Notes: generated by a model not told the origin, from the letters alone. A stretch of DNA of 33,022 nt from Bacillota bacterium (GCA_017394515.1 JAFPXY010000038.1:1-33022), one strand, 5' to 3'; positions 6,932-17,055 are shown, counted from the stretch's first letter. Made by a program: numbers and translations.

Positions 6932-8359
6932 ATGTTAAAAAGATCGGAAAAATCAAATCTGTTAGAGCAGAGCATTTACAGGTATTCACTTCAGGACGTA
7001 GAGGATCCCGAACTTTATAGGGAAATGTACAACTATGAAGAGATACCTAAGGTAGCATTCAACTTCAGACGTGTGCCTATGAACACACCGGAAGATATAT
7101 GGATCACAGACACTTCCTTCAGAGATGGCATGCAGTCCATGGCTCCATACGAAGTTCATCAGATTGTGGATCTCTTTAAGATGCTGTCCAGACTGGGCGG
7201 ACCTAAGGGAATTATCAGGCAGTCGGAGTTTTTTGTTTATACCAAGAGAGACCAGGAAGCCATCGATAAATGCATGAGCTTGGGACTTAAGTTCCCAGAG
7301 GTCACCACCTGGATCAGAGCTTCAAAGAACGATTTCAAACTGGTCAAGGATCTGGGAATTAAGGAGACCGGCATCCTGGTATCCTGCAGTGACTACCACA
7401 TCTTCAAAAAGATGGGCATGTCAAGAGGTGAGGCTCTGGATTTCTATCTGGCAACAATCAAGGATGCTTTCGATGCAGGAATCGTTCCCAGGTGCCACCT
7501 GGAGGATATCACTCGAGCTGACTTTTATGGTTTCGTAGTTCCCTTTGTTAACGAGATCCACAAGCTTTCTGAAGATGCGGGTATGCCTGTAAAGATCAGA
7601 GCCTGCGATACCATGGGCTACGGAGTTCCTTATCCGGGCACAGCGCTTCCCAGATCAGTTCCGGGCATAATCTACGGTCTCAATCACTACGCGGAGGTTC
7701 CTTCAGACCTTCTCGAGTGGCACGGACATAACGATTTCTATAAGGCAGTAGCAAATGCCGCTACAGCATGGCTCTACGGCTGCAGCGCCGTCAACTGCTC
7801 GCTCCTCGGAATAGGAGAGAGGACAGGTAACGTTCCTCTGGAAGCCATGGTATTTGAATATGCATCTCTTAGAGGTACCCTTGATGGCATGGACACCACG
7901 GCCATAACCGACATAGGAGATTATTTCAGAACAGAGATTGGCTATGAAGTTCCTCCCATGACTCCCTTCGTAGGCGAGAACTTCAACGTGACAAGAGCCG
8001 GCATCCACGCCGATGGCCTCATGAAGGATCAGGAGATATATAATATTTTTGATACCGAAAAGATCCTTAAGCGCTCACCGGGAGTAAGCGTCAGCAAGAC
8101 CTCCGGAGCTGCAGGGATCGCATACTGGATCAACGAGCACTATAAACTGGAAGGAGAAGATAAGTACACCAAGGATTCTCCTCTGGTCATAACCTTGAAA
8201 GATTGGGTGGATGAACTCTACGCCGACGGCAGGACCACGGTGCTCTCCACCAAAGAACTTGAGAAAAAGATCCTGGAGATCACGGACATCCGTGAAAGAA
8301 AGGGTTCACAGTCAATAAACACAGGAAGCGAAAGGATGGAATCATGGAGTATACACTAG
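6932..8359 (+). CDS. Citrate (Re)-synthase, homocitrate/isopropylmalate synthase family
   Basis: A 475-residue DRE-TIM metallolyase-fold enzyme. The family signature DTSFRDGMQSM begins near residue 60, and the metal-binding HGHND lies at 264-268 with a GIGERTGN motif after it. The long N-terminal extension (about 50 residues before the barrel) and the ACDTMGYGVPYPG segment match the Re-face citrate synthases described in Clostridium kluyveri and related anaerobes. It condenses oxaloacetate with acetyl-CoA. There is no gltA-type synthase in the window, and the next two genes are aconitase and isocitrate dehydrogenase, which supports citrate over homocitrate or isopropylmalate as product. The RBS AGAGAGGT precedes ATG 6932. 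The 3' end overlaps acn by 16 nt. Confidence 0.85.
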   Translation: MLKRSEKSNLLEQSIYRYSLQDVEDPELYREMYNYEEIPKVAFNFRRVPMNTPEDIWITDTSFRDGMQSMAPYEVHQIVDLFKMLSRLGGPKGIIRQSEFFVYTKRDQEAIDKCMSLGLKFPEVTTWIRASKNDFKLVKDLGIKETGILVSCSDYHIFKKMGMSRGEALDFYLATIKDAFDAGIVPRCHLEDITRADFYGFVVPFVNEIHKLSEDAGMPVKIRACDTMGYGVPYPGTALPRSVPGIIYGLNHYAEVPSDLLEWHGHNDFYKAVANAATAWLYGCSAVNCSLLGIGERTGNVPLEAMVFEYASLRGTLDGMDTTAITDIGDYFRTEIGYEVPPMTPFVGENFNVTRAGIHADGLMKDQEIYNIFDTEKILKRSPGVSVSKTSGAAGIAYWINEHYKLEGEDKYTKDSPLVITLKDWVDELYADGRTTVLSTKELEKKILEITDIRERKGSQSINTGSERMESWSIH

Positions 8360-10275
8360 CGCAAAAAATCATAAAGGAACACCTTGTCTCCGGCACCATG
8401 GAACCGGGTTCTGAGATCGCCTTAAAGATCGACCAGACCCTGACCCAGGACGCCACGGGCACCATGGCCTATCTGGAATTCGAGACTATGGGAGTACCTC
8501 AGGTGAGAACAGAGCTTTCTGTGGCTTACATCGATCACAATACTTTGCAGTCCGGCTTCGAAAACGCCGACGACCACAGATTCATCCAGTCCATGGCATA
8601 TAAGTATGGTTTGAGATTCTCGAGACCCGGTAACGGTATCTGCCACCAGGTTCACCTGGAGAGATTCGGAGTTCCCGGTAAGACTTTGATCGGTTCAGAC
8701 TCACATACTCCTACAGGTGGCGGCATAGGCATGCTGGCCTTTGGAGCAGGCGGCCTGGACGTGGCTGTAGCCATGGGTGGAGGCGCATACTACATCACCA
8801 TGCCTAAGATGATCAAGGTGGAACTCAAAGGCAAACTCAGACCCTTCGTTACCGCCAAGGATATAAGCCTGGAGATCTTAAGGATCCTGAGCGTCAAAGG
8901 CGGAGTAGGATACATAGTAGAGTGGGGCGGAGAAGGCATCAAATACCTTACGGTTCCTGAGAGAGCCACCATCACAAACATGGGTGCGGAACTCGGAGCT
9001 ACCACATCCATCTTCCCCTCAGACGAAGTCACCAGAGAGTTCCTGAAGGCAGAAGGGAGAGAGGACAGCTGGAGAGAACTGAGCTCAGATCCCGGAGCTG
9101 TTTATGACCGTGTAGTGGAGATCGATCTGGACGAACTCAAACCCATGATCGCTTGTCCTCACAGCCCGGATAACGTAGTTACCGTGGAAAGCATCGAAGG
9201 AACCAAAGTTGACCAGGTCTGTATAGGATCCTGCACCAACTCATCCCTCTACGACATGCTTAAGGTAGCAGCCCTTCTCAAGGGAAAGACCATAGACCCC
9301 AGCGTGAGCCTTTCTATCTCACCGGGATCCAAGCAGGTCCTTGCCATGCTGGCGGACTGCGGGGCCCTGTCGGATATCATAGCATCCGGCGCCAGAGTTC
9401 TTGAGTGCGCCTGCGGCCCTTGCATAGGTATGGGTTTCTCGCCGAATTCAGGCGGAGTGTCCTTAAGGACCTTCAACAGAAACTTCGAAGGAAGATCCGG
9501 AACGAGAGACGGCAGGGTATATCTGGTATCTCCTGAGACCGCCGTGGCAGCTGCCATTAACGGCGTGATCACGGATCCCATGAAACTTGGAGAAATGCCT
9601 TCAGTGGAGCTTCCTTTAAAGTATAAGATCGACGATAGCGCGGTGATCCTTCCCGCTGATCCTGATGAAGCAAAGGACGTGGAGATCTTAAGAGGCCCTA
9701 ACATCAAGGCTTTCCCGGACTCCAAACCCATAACCGACGAGATCAATGCTGAACTTACCCTTAAAGTAGGCGACAATATCACCACCGACCACATCATGCC
9801 CGCAGGAGCCAAGATCCTGCCTTACAGATCAAACATTCCTTATCTCTCCAACTTCTGCTTCGAAGTCTGTGATAAGGACTTCCCTGAACGTGCCAAAAAC
9901 GCCGGCTCCAGTGTGATCATCGGTGGAGAGAACTACGGCCAGGGCTCTTCCAGAGAGCACGCAGCTCTGGTTCCTCTGTACTTAGGAGTGAGAGCTGTAG
10001 TGGCCAAGAGCTTTGCAAGGATCCACGCAGCAAACCTTATAAACGCCGGAATCATGCCCCTTACATTCTCAGATCCCTCGGATTATGACAAACTTGAACA
10101 GGGAGACGAGCTGGTGCTGAAGGATATTTTTGCTGGTATGGATAAAGGAAATATCAAACTTGTAGATGTAAATAAAGACCTGGATATTGACTTGAAATGC
10201 GCATTTACGGACCGCCAGAAGGCCATTTTGAAGGCTGGAGGCCTCCTTAAATACGTAGGACAGGGTAATAACTGA
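8344..10275 (+). CDS. acn: Aconitate hydratase
   Basis: A 643-residue single-chain aconitase interconverting citrate and isocitrate through a 4Fe-4S cluster. The cluster ligands are visible as Cys297 (in CIGSCTNSS), Cys357 and Cys360 (in CACGPC), with GSDSHTPTGGG near residue 117. The C-terminal swivel domain carries GGENYGQGSSREH near residue 528. The length suits the roughly 640-residue putative-aconitase branch (the compact type, shorter than the 890-residue AcnA/IRP form). It overlaps the citrate synthase gene by 16 nt (RBS AAAGGATGG inside it) and is followed 12 nt later by icd. A fused homoaconitase is the only serious alternative, disfavoured by context. Confidence 0.93.
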   Translation: MEYTLAQKIIKEHLVSGTMEPGSEIALKIDQTLTQDATGTMAYLEFETMGVPQVRTELSVAYIDHNTLQSGFENADDHRFIQSMAYKYGLRFSRPGNGICHQVHLERFGVPGKTLIGSDSHTPTGGGIGMLAFGAGGLDVAVAMGGGAYYITMPKMIKVELKGKLRPFVTAKDISLEILRILSVKGGVGYIVEWGGEGIKYLTVPERATITNMGAELGATTSIFPSDEVTREFLKAEGREDSWRELSSDPGAVYDRVVEIDLDELKPMIACPHSPDNVVTVESIEGTKVDQVCIGSCTNSSLYDMLKVAALLKGKTIDPSVSLSISPGSKQVLAMLADCGALSDIIASGARVLECACGPCIGMGFSPNSGGVSLRTFNRNFEGRSGTRDGRVYLVSPETAVAAAINGVITDPMKLGEMPSVELPLKYKIDDSAVILPADPDEAKDVEILRGPNIKAFPDSKPITDEINAELTLKVGDNITTDHIMPAGAKILPYRSNIPYLSNFCFEVCDKDFPERAKNAGSSVIIGGENYGQGSSREHAALVPLYLGVRAVVAKSFARIHAANLINAGIMPLTFSDPSDYDKLEQGDELVLKDIFAGMDKGNIKLVDVNKDLDIDLKCAFTDRQKAILKAGGLLKYVGQGNN

Positions 10276-10287
10276 GAGGAACAAAAG

Positions 10288-11424
10288 ATGGACAGAGAAA
10301 CAGCTATCAAAAAATCCCTTGAACAATTTGAAATACTTCTTAGAGAGCAGCTGGACAGAGTGGATCGCATGAAAGAAGCGACCGCAAGAGCAGAGTCCGG
10401 AGGCCCCAAGGTCATAGGCCTTATAGACGGAGACGGCATCGGTCCTCTCATCATGAAAAAAGCCGAAGGCCTTCTCAGAAAGCTCCTAAAGGATGACATA
10501 GACTCGGGAGATATAGTTTTGAGAAAAATCGACGGCCTGACCATCGAAAACCGTCTGGCTCTTAATAAGTCCGTGCCCGAGGATGTTTTGGAAGAGATCA
10601 AAAAATGCGACATTATCCTCAAAGGTCCCACCACCACACCTAAAGGAGGCACCATGGAGAGTGCCAACGTGACCTTGAGAAGAGAGCTTGATCTCTACGC
10701 CAACGTGCGTCCCGTCAGCGTTCCTGAAGAAGGCATCGACTGGATGTTTTTCAGGGAGAATACCGAGGGGGAATACGTGCTTGGTTCCAGAGGAATCGAC
10801 TTCGAGGGCGAGATGGCTGTGGACTTTAAGGTCATTACAGACCCGGGCACCGAGAGGATCGCAAGGGCAGCCTTCGAATACGCCAAGAATAACGGCAAGA
10901 CCAGCGTCTCCATAGTCACCAAGGCCAACATCATGAAAAAGACCGACGGTAAGTTCTCGGAGATCTGCCGTAGAGTTGCTGCGGATTATCAAGACATAAA
11001 GGCAGAGGACTGGTATGTGGATATAATGTCAGCCAATCTGGTGAATCCGAACATGCGCTCCAAGTTCCAGGTCTTCGTGCTGCCTAATCTCTATGGTGAC
11101 ATCATCACCGATGAGGCAGCGGAGATCCAAGGAGGCGTGGGTACAGGCGGCTCAGCCAACTTAGGCGATCGTTACGCCATGTTCGAGGCTATCCATGGCA
11201 CAGCTCCCAGGATGATAGAAGACGGGCTGCAGGATTACGTGAATCCCATGAGCATATTCAAAGCTTGCGAGATGATGCTGAGGCATATGGGAATTGCCGA
11301 TAAAGCAGACAAACTGCAGAAAGCTCTTGATAAAGCACAATCTCCTGATGCACCTAAGGTGACGGGCTTTAGAGAAGGTTCAAAGACCGCTGAACTGGTG
11401 GAGTACATCTACGATAAGCTGTGA
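10288..11424 (+). CDS. icd: Isocitrate dehydrogenase, NAD-type (isocitrate/isopropylmalate dehydrogenase family)
   Basis: A 378-residue beta-decarboxylating dehydrogenase. A helical extension of about 40 residues precedes the fold, which begins VIGLIDGDGIGP. The substrate loop ANVTLRRELDLYANVRPV and ENTEGEY identify the family; the YANVRP wording is typical of isocitrate rather than isopropylmalate enzymes. The catalytic Lys-Asn segment is TKANIMKKTDGKF, and the metal/cofactor end is YGDIITDEAAE and EAIHGTAP. It closes the citrate-to-2-oxoglutarate path encoded by the operon. NAD preference is inferred from family shape, not from a resolved cofactor motif. RBS GAGAGGAAC, then a terminator downstream. 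Confidence 0.9.
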   Translation: MDRETAIKKSLEQFEILLREQLDRVDRMKEATARAESGGPKVIGLIDGDGIGPLIMKKAEGLLRKLLKDDIDSGDIVLRKIDGLTIENRLALNKSVPEDVLEEIKKCDIILKGPTTTPKGGTMESANVTLRRELDLYANVRPVSVPEEGIDWMFFRENTEGEYVLGSRGIDFEGEMAVDFKVITDPGTERIARAAFEYAKNNGKTSVSIVTKANIMKKTDGKFSEICRRVAADYQDIKAEDWYVDIMSANLVNPNMRSKFQVFVLPNLYGDIITDEAAEIQGGVGTGGSANLGDRYAMFEAIHGTAPRMIEDGLQDYVNPMSIFKACEMMLRHMGIADKADKLQKALDKAQSPDAPKVTGFREGSKTAELVEYIYDKL

Positions 11425-11430
11425 TAAACT

Positions 11431-11457
11431 GAGGCCATCTTAAATGACGGCCTCTTT
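11431..11457 (+). terminator. Probable terminator of the citrate synthase-acn-icd operon
   Basis: GAGGCCATC / GACGGCCTC stem with one A-C mismatch and a TTAAAT loop; the T tract is weak (TTTACTTTG). A marginal promoter for dut (TTTACT, 17 nt, TATTAT at 11455-11483) begins in the tail. Confidence 0.6.
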
Positions 11458-11524
11458 ACTTTGAAGAAGTTTAATGATATTATAAAGCGTAGATATTTTG
11501 AGATACCAAAAGGATATTTGAACA

Positions 11525-11962
11525 ATGCAAAAAATAATCATCAAAATAAAATCTAAAAAAGGCAACCTACCTTCCTATGAGACCATTGGTTCAGCAGGAG
11601 CTGATTTAAGAGCCAGCCTGGATGAGCCCATCACTTTGATGCCCGGTGAGCGCAGACTGATTCCTACGGGAATGTACGTGGAACTTCCCGAAGGCGTGGA
11701 GGCACAGATAAGGGCTAGATCCGGCTTAAGCATCAAACACGGTATCACCATGATTAACGGTGTGGGAACCGTGGACAGCGATTACAGGGGAGAATGGAAC
11801 GTGCCCATGGTCAATCTGGGACAGGAGCCTTATACCATACATGACGGAGACCGCATTGCTCAGGCAGTGTTCACCAAGTATGAACACGCCGACTTTGTGC
11901 TGGTCGAAGAAGTAAACGATACAGAAAGAGGCGGAGGCGGCTTCGGCTCTACGGGGGTTTAA
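11525..11962 (+). CDS. dut: Deoxyuridine 5'-triphosphate nucleotidohydrolase
   Basis: A 145-residue trimeric dUTPase hydrolysing dUTP to dUMP and pyrophosphate, which keeps uracil out of DNA and feeds dTMP synthesis. All five motifs are present: SAGADLRA (1), ARSGLSIKHGI (2), NGVGTVDSDYRGEW (3), GDRIAQAVF (4) and the C-terminal ERGGGGFGSTG (5). dgt starts 2 nt after the stop, so the two nucleotide-pool enzymes are made from one transcript. Confidence 0.97.
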   Translation: MQKIIIKIKSKKGNLPSYETIGSAGADLRASLDEPITLMPGERRLIPTGMYVELPEGVEAQIRARSGLSIKHGITMINGVGTVDSDYRGEWNVPMVNLGQEPYTIHDGDRIAQAVFTKYEHADFVLVEEVNDTERGGGGFGSTGV

Positions 11963-11964
11963 TA

Positions 11965-12981
11965 ATGTTTTTGAGAACGGATATTGAGAAAAGAGAATTT
12001 GACAATCTGGATCAAAGGGCCTGTAAATCTGCAGAATCCAGGGGTCGTAAGTTTGATGAACCCAAGGACGACGTGAGAACCGAGTTCCAGAGAGACAGGG
12101 ACAGGATAATCCATTCAAAGTCCTTCAGAAGGCTCATGCATAAGACTCAGGTATTTCTGGCACCGGAAGGCGATCACTTCAGGACCAGACTTACACATAC
12201 TCTGGAAGTTAGCCAGATAGCCAGGACCATAGCCAGATCTTTGAACTATAACGAGGATCTGACGGAAGCCATCGCTCTCGGCCATGATTTAGGACACACG
12301 CCCTTTGGTCATAACGGAGAAGAGGTTCTGAACAAGATCCATCCCGGCGGATTCAGACATAACGTTCAGAGCTTAAGAGTGGTGGATGTGCTGGAAGGCA
12401 GCCATCACAGGGTAGGCATGGGCATGAATCTCACAGCGGAAGTAAGGGACGGCATTGTTAATCATACAGGCCCAGGAGTACCTTTTACTCTTGAGGGACA
12501 GATCGTCCATATAGCTGACAGGATCGCTTATATCAATCACGATATCGATGATGCTTTAAGATCCGGAGTAATAGAGTTTACGGATATACCGGAATCTTCC
12601 ATTAAGCTTTTCGGAGCTTCCCACAGGGGCAGGATCAATTCCCTTGTTATCGACGTCATAAAGAGCAGTGAGGGACGTGACAAGATCTGCCAGAGTCCGG
12701 AGTTCAAGGGTGAGATGGAGCATCTGAGACGTTTTATGTTCCAGAACGTATATAAGAATTCCAGAGTCAAGAGGGATGAGGATCTAAATAAAGTGGAGAC
12801 CGTCATCAGATCCCTCTACGATTATTATTGCGATAATCCGGATCTTTTGCCTGAGGAACTTCTGGACATCTCCTTAAAGGATGGTGTAAACGAAGCAGTA
12901 AAAGACTACATCGCAGGCATGACGGACAGATTCGCGCTGTCTACCTATACGGATATTTTTGTTCCTAAGGGCTGGAAATAA
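11965..12981 (+). CDS. dgt: Deoxyguanosinetriphosphate triphosphohydrolase-like HD protein
   Basis: A 338-residue HD-domain metallohydrolase that removes triphosphate from dNTPs. The HD residues are His78 (in THTLEVSQ) and His107-Asp108 (in GHDLGHTPFGH), with a later metal Asp in HIADRIAY. This compact form without long insertions is the type often found just before dnaG-rpoD in clostridia. Which dNTP it prefers cannot be told from sequence. Its end is followed by 100 nt of AT-rich sequence before dnaG. Confidence 0.92.
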   Translation: MFLRTDIEKREFDNLDQRACKSAESRGRKFDEPKDDVRTEFQRDRDRIIHSKSFRRLMHKTQVFLAPEGDHFRTRLTHTLEVSQIARTIARSLNYNEDLTEAIALGHDLGHTPFGHNGEEVLNKIHPGGFRHNVQSLRVVDVLEGSHHRVGMGMNLTAEVRDGIVNHTGPGVPFTLEGQIVHIADRIAYINHDIDDALRSGVIEFTDIPESSIKLFGASHRGRINSLVIDVIKSSEGRDKICQSPEFKGEMEHLRRFMFQNVYKNSRVKRDEDLNKVETVIRSLYDYYCDNPDLLPEELLDISLKDGVNEAVKDYIAGMTDRFALSTYTDIFVPKGWK

Positions 12982-13081
12982 CAAAAAAATTGAGTTTTTT
13001 GCAATATATTTTGTATTTAAATAAAAGGATATTTGAGATTTTGGGGTATATATAGGGTATAGAGTTAAGGGGGTTGACCAG

Positions 13082-14842
13082 ATGGCTCAGCGATTTTCCA
13101 ATAATGGGGTCGATGATCTTAAAAGCCAACTTAATATTGTAGATGTAATAGGCAGGGTCGTCCCGCTGAAGAGAGCAGGCTCCAACTATAAGGGTGTTTG
13201 TCCTTTTCATAATGAGAAGACTCCGTCTTTTGTTGTGTCTGATCAGAAGCAGATATTCACCTGTTTCGGCTGCGGAGCCACAGGAGACGCCATAGAATTC
13301 ACCAAGAGATACTACAACCTTGACTTTATGGAAGCCTGTGAGAAGCTTGGTAAAGAATACGGCATAGAAGTAAACTTTCAGAGAAATAATCAGGGTAAGG
13401 AGAAGGAGAAACTCTACGCACTGAATCGGGAAGCGGCTAGATTCTTTTACAAGGCTTTCACCGAGAAAGCTAATCCGGGCTACAGCTACATGAAGAAGAG
13501 AGGCATGGATGATGCCATTCTCAAGAAATTCGGCATAGGCTATGCCGACAGGGAGTGGGACAGCCTGTACAAATATCTCAAGGCCAAGGGTGCAGAGGAC
13601 CAGGACCTCATAGATCTGGGGCTGGTATCCAAGGGAAGGGATGGTAAATGTTATGATAAGTTCAGGCATCGAGTCATCTTTCCCATCATCAATACCTCAG
13701 GTAAGGTCATAGGCTTCGGAGGCAGGCGGATAGATGATAACGATAATCCTAAATATCTGAATTCTCCGGAGAACGCGATTTTCCAGAAAAAGAACAATCT
13801 ATACGCCTTAAATACCACCAAGCAGGACATAGCCAAAGAGAGCAGCGCCATTCTGGTAGAAGGATATATGGACGTCATAAGCCTTTATCAGCACGGAGTA
13901 CACAATGTGGCAGCATCTCTTGGTACGGCTCTTACGGAGAATCAGGCCAAACTCATCAAAAGATACACATCCAACGTTTATCTCTGCTATGATTCGGATC
14001 AGGCAGGTGTAAATGCAGCCTTAAGGGGTATAGAGATATTGTCCCCGGCAGGTCTTAAGGTTAAAGTCTTCCACGTGACGGACGGCAAGGATCCGGACGA
14101 ATACGCCAAGGCCCATGGTAAGGATGCTTTTATGGCCCTTGCAGGAAAGGCACCCACAGCAGTCCAGTACAAGCTGGATTCGGCCAGGAAGGGCATGGAC
14201 CTAACGAAAGACGAAGACAAGGTGGAGTACATCAAGCGGGCTGCGGATATTTTGAGAAGGCTGAGTCCCATTGAGATGGACATATATATTAAATCTCTGG
14301 CAGAGAGCCTGAAGGTCTCGGAACTTGCCATCAAGCAGGAAATCGAGCAGGGCGGAGCAGAAAAGAGAGAACAAGCACCGGCAAGACATACGGATGGCGC
14401 GCCGGAAGCAGTCCTGAGCAATACCGAAGGTAACGTGATATCGGCTCTTCTGACCAATCCGGATCTTACGGAGGAACTTTTCAAAGAGCCGGGAATCATG
14501 GAATCGGCCTTTGGCAGGAAGATCGAAAACATAATCTTTGAGATCTTCGGTAATAAAGGAAGCTTCGATCTGGAAGACATAACTGACAGGTTGGAGCCTG
14601 AAGAGAGCCTTAGCCTAAATGAAACCTTGAAGGGCATTTTCCTCGCCGGCAAGGAAGAGGAAGTGCTTAAGGAGAGCATCAATAAATGGAAGCTCGAAGG
14701 CCTTAAAAAGAAAGAAAAAGACATCATCGCCAAAATGAATCTGGCAGATGAGAGCGATATGGGACAGGAAACCGTAATGTCCCTTACAGAAGAATTAATG
14801 AAAGTACAGAACGATATTAGAAAGTATGGGGGAAGATACTGA
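13082..14842 (+). CDS. dnaG: DNA primase
   Basis: A 586-residue primase. The N-terminal zinc site is Cys40-His43-Cys61-Cys64 (CPFH ... CFGC). The TOPRIM catalytic residues are Glu260 in EGYMD and Asp304/Asp306 in DSDQAG. From about residue 430 the sequence becomes helical and charged, the helicase-interacting domain, which is divergent as usual. It synthesises RNA primers at the replication fork. The RBS AAGGGGGT lies 9 nt before ATG. The stop overlaps the rpoD start (TGATG), so rpoD translation is coupled to it, the classic macromolecular-synthesis operon. Confidence 0.97.
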   Translation: MAQRFSNNGVDDLKSQLNIVDVIGRVVPLKRAGSNYKGVCPFHNEKTPSFVVSDQKQIFTCFGCGATGDAIEFTKRYYNLDFMEACEKLGKEYGIEVNFQRNNQGKEKEKLYALNREAARFFYKAFTEKANPGYSYMKKRGMDDAILKKFGIGYADREWDSLYKYLKAKGAEDQDLIDLGLVSKGRDGKCYDKFRHRVIFPIINTSGKVIGFGGRRIDDNDNPKYLNSPENAIFQKKNNLYALNTTKQDIAKESSAILVEGYMDVISLYQHGVHNVAASLGTALTENQAKLIKRYTSNVYLCYDSDQAGVNAALRGIEILSPAGLKVKVFHVTDGKDPDEYAKAHGKDAFMALAGKAPTAVQYKLDSARKGMDLTKDEDKVEYIKRAADILRRLSPIEMDIYIKSLAESLKVSELAIKQEIEQGGAEKREQAPARHTDGAPEAVLSNTEGNVISALLTNPDLTEELFKEPGIMESAFGRKIENIIFEIFGNKGSFDLEDITDRLEPEESLSLNETLKGIFLAGKEEEVLKESINKWKLEGLKKKEKDIIAKMNLADESDMGQETVMSLTEELMKVQNDIRKYGGRY

Positions 14843-16107
14843 TGGCAGAAAGTAAGAAAAAACGCGGATCAGCTGACGCAGATCTTGACAAGGAGATCAT
14901 GGAAGAAAGAGACGCCTTCGAAGAAGAACAGAAGGAAGAAGCTGAGATCGAAGCTAAGATGAAGGACGAGTCCGAGAAGAAGCAGAAAGAACTTCTGGAT
15001 CTGCTCCTGGCACAGGCTAAGAAGACAAACAACAAGATCCCTGAAAAAGACGTAAATAAGATCCTTGACACATTCAACCTGGAGACCATTCACTTACCGG
15101 ATCTTTATGATGATCTGTGGGCTAAGGGTGTGGAGATCCTTCCTGAGGAGCCTGCACCTGATGACTTGACTCTTATAGCCGACGATGTGGTTATGGTCGA
15201 TGACAGCGACATTATTCCTGATGAGACTCTGGACGCTGATTTCGAAGCGGAATTAGACTCCGGTTTCGCCAAGGGAATCGCAGTTGACGATCCCGTCAGA
15301 ATGTACCTTAAGGAGATCGGTAAAGTTCCTCTTCTTACGGCTGATGAAGAGATCGAACTGGCCAAGAGAATGGAGCAGGGAGATGAAGATGCCAAAAAGA
15401 GACTTTGCGAGGCTAACCTTCGTCTTGTAGTATCCATCGCTAAGAGATACGTTGGAAGAGGCATGCTTTTCCTGGATCTGATCCAAGAGGGTAACCTGGG
15501 TCTAATTAAAGCTGTGGACAAGTTCGATTACACTAAAGGTTACAAGTTCAGTACCTATGCAACCTGGTGGATCAGGCAGGCTATCACCAGATCCATCGCA
15601 GATCAGGCTAGGACCATCCGTATTCCTGTGCATATGGTTGAAACCATCAACAAGCTCATCAGAGTATCCAGACAGCTCCTTCAGGAACTGGGAAGAGAAC
15701 CTTCTCCTGAAGAGATCGCTGATGAGATGGGACTTTCAGTAGATAAGGTAAGAGAGATCCAGAAGGTGGCTCAGGAGCCGGTATCTCTGGAAACACCTAT
15801 CGGTGAAGAAGAAGATTCTCACCTTGGTGACTTCATTCCTGATGAGGACGTACCTCAGCCTGTTGAAGCTGCAGCTTTCAGCATGCTCAAGGAACAGCTG
15901 GTAGAAGTTCTCGACACTCTTACAGACCGTGAGCAGAAGGTATTAAAGCTGAGATTCGGTCTTGAGGACGGAAGAGCCAGAACTCTTGAAGAAGTAGGTA
16001 AGGAGTTTGAGGTTACCCGTGAGCGTATCAGACAAATCGAGGCCAAGGCTCTTCGTAAACTCAGACACCCTTCAAGATCCAAGAAATTAAAGGATTATCT
16101 GGAGTAA
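14842..16107 (+). CDS. rpoD: Primary sigma factor (sigma-70/sigma-A)
   Basis: A 421-residue housekeeping sigma factor. An acidic and lysine-rich N-terminal tail of about 55 residues precedes a reduced region 1.1. Region 1.2 starts [17 protein letters not shown], region 2 contains RRL-type core contacts and the -10 recognition helix ([17 protein letters not shown]), and region 4.2 holds [17 protein letters not shown], the -35 recognition helix. The promoters seen in this window fit such a factor. Overlaps dnaG by one base. Confidence 0.97.
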   Translation: MAESKKKRGSADADLDKEIMEERDAFEEEQKEEAEIEAKMKDESEKKQKELLDLLLAQAKKTNNKIPEKDVNKILDTFNLETIHLPDLYDDLWAKGVEILPEEPAPDDLTLIADDVVMVDDSDIIPDETLDADFEAELDSGFAKGIAVDDPVRMYLKEIGKVPLLTADEEIELAKRMEQGDEDAKKRLCEANLRLVVSIAKRYVGRGMLFLDLIQEGNLGLIKAVDKFDYTKGYKFSTYATWWIRQAITRSIADQARTIRIPVHMVETINKLIRVSRQLLQELGREPSPEEIADEMGLSVDKVREIQKVAQEPVSLETPIGEEEDSHLGDFIPDEDVPQPVEAAAFSMLKEQLVEVLDTLTDREQKVLKLRFGLEDGRARTLEEVGKEFEVTRERIRQIEAKALRKLRHPSRSKKLKDYLE

Positions 16108-16188
16108 GTTTTTTGCGCAATGTAAAGCTTCAGAACGGCAAGGCCAGCGACGAGAAATCCATAAAGATACCTAGTTAATGAATTGTAG

Positions 16189-16220
16189 AGGCCCTTGCTA
16201 TATCAGTAAGGGCTCATTTT
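16189..16220 (+). terminator. Weak terminator between rpoD and the Nif3-like gene
   Basis: GGCCCTT / AAGGGCTC arms flank a CTATATCAGT-type loop and are followed by only four T. Partial read-through into the next gene is likely, since no clear separate promoter was seen. Confidence 0.5.
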
Positions 16221-16233
16221 AGAGAGGACAGAC

Positions 16234-17055
16234 ATGGTAAGCTATAAAGAAATAGAAAGGGCCATAGAAGCCAAGGCACCTCTTGACCTTCAGGAGGATT
16301 GGGACAACTCAGGATGGCAGGTAAGGCTTAAGACGGACTTTAACAGGATCCTTTTGGCTTTAGAGATACGTTCAGACGTAATAGAAGAGGCTGTGAACAA
16401 AAAATGCGACCTCATTATCACTCATCATCCCTTGATATTCGGGGCTCTTAAGCAGGTGGTAGGCCTGGAGGGCATCGATTTCAGTGCAAATGATGAGATT
16501 GACAATAATAATATTACGTCAAATATGCTCATAGACCTTATTCAGGAGGGAATAAGCGTATATTCCATTCATACGCCCTTTGATAAATGTAACGACGGAA
16601 ACAACGATTTCCTGGGAGCCATGCTGGGACTGGACAGGATCAGATTGGCTGAATCTGGAGAAGGTTATGTCAGGGTCGGAGACTTTATCGAACCCATAGG
16701 ACTTAGTGAGATCATGGATCGCGCAGCTCTACAGCTGGGCGTTCAGAAGAAGTTCTTTAGATATGCCGGAGACGAGGATGTAAAGATCAAACGCGTCTGC
16801 TGGGTAAGTGGCGCGGGAGCAGAGTTCATGGTATCGGCGATCCTTGAAAACTGCGATCTCTATGTAACCGGGGACTTAAAATATCATGATGCACAGAAAG
16901 CCCACGAACTTGGAATCAACGTTCTGGATCTGGGTCACTATGCTACTGAGAATATCTTCAGAAGGGCTATGAGCAGCATCCTGATGGATGCCGGTATCTA
17001 TGATAACGCAGCGGTCATTTTATCTGATGTGGATATTAATCCTTTTGCGCTGTAA
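16234..17055 (+). CDS. Nif3-like dinuclear metal centre protein
   Basis: A 273-residue member of the YqfO/Nif3 family (often named GTP cyclohydrolase I type 2 homologue). The metal ligands are recognisable: His64-His65 in ITHHPLIFG, Asp in IHTPFD, and a C-terminal GHYATE motif. It lacks the roughly 100-residue central insertion of the longest family members. Its biological role is uncertain even in well-studied relatives. The gene normally sits beside rpoD and trmK in Bacillota; here rpoD is adjacent but trmK is 2.5 kb away on the other strand. RBS AGAGAGGA. Confidence 0.9.
   Translation: MVSYKEIERAIEAKAPLDLQEDWDNSGWQVRLKTDFNRILLALEIRSDVIEEAVNKKCDLIITHHPLIFGALKQVVGLEGIDFSANDEIDNNNITSNMLIDLIQEGISVYSIHTPFDKCNDGNNDFLGAMLGLDRIRLAESGEGYVRVGDFIEPIGLSEIMDRAALQLGVQKKFFRYAGDEDVKIKRVCWVSGAGAEFMVSAILENCDLYVTGDLKYHDAQKAHELGINVLDLGHYATENIFRRAMSSILMDAGIYDNAAVILSDVDINPFAL

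Noticed and set aside
6932-8359. 2-isopropylmalate or homocitrate synthase
   Set aside because: The family signature alone allows it, but the long N-terminal extension and direct overlap with acn followed by icd fit Re-citrate synthase better, and no leucine or lysine pathway gene is nearby.
10688-10915. 75-codon frame on the + strand inside icd
   Set aside because: Shadow frame within a well-supported gene, no ribosome binding site and no recognisable protein.
13033-13063. Promoter before dnaG (TTGAGA ... TATAGA)
   Set aside because: The spacer is 19 nt and both hexamers are imperfect. Transcription from dgt could equally reach dnaG, so it was not listed.
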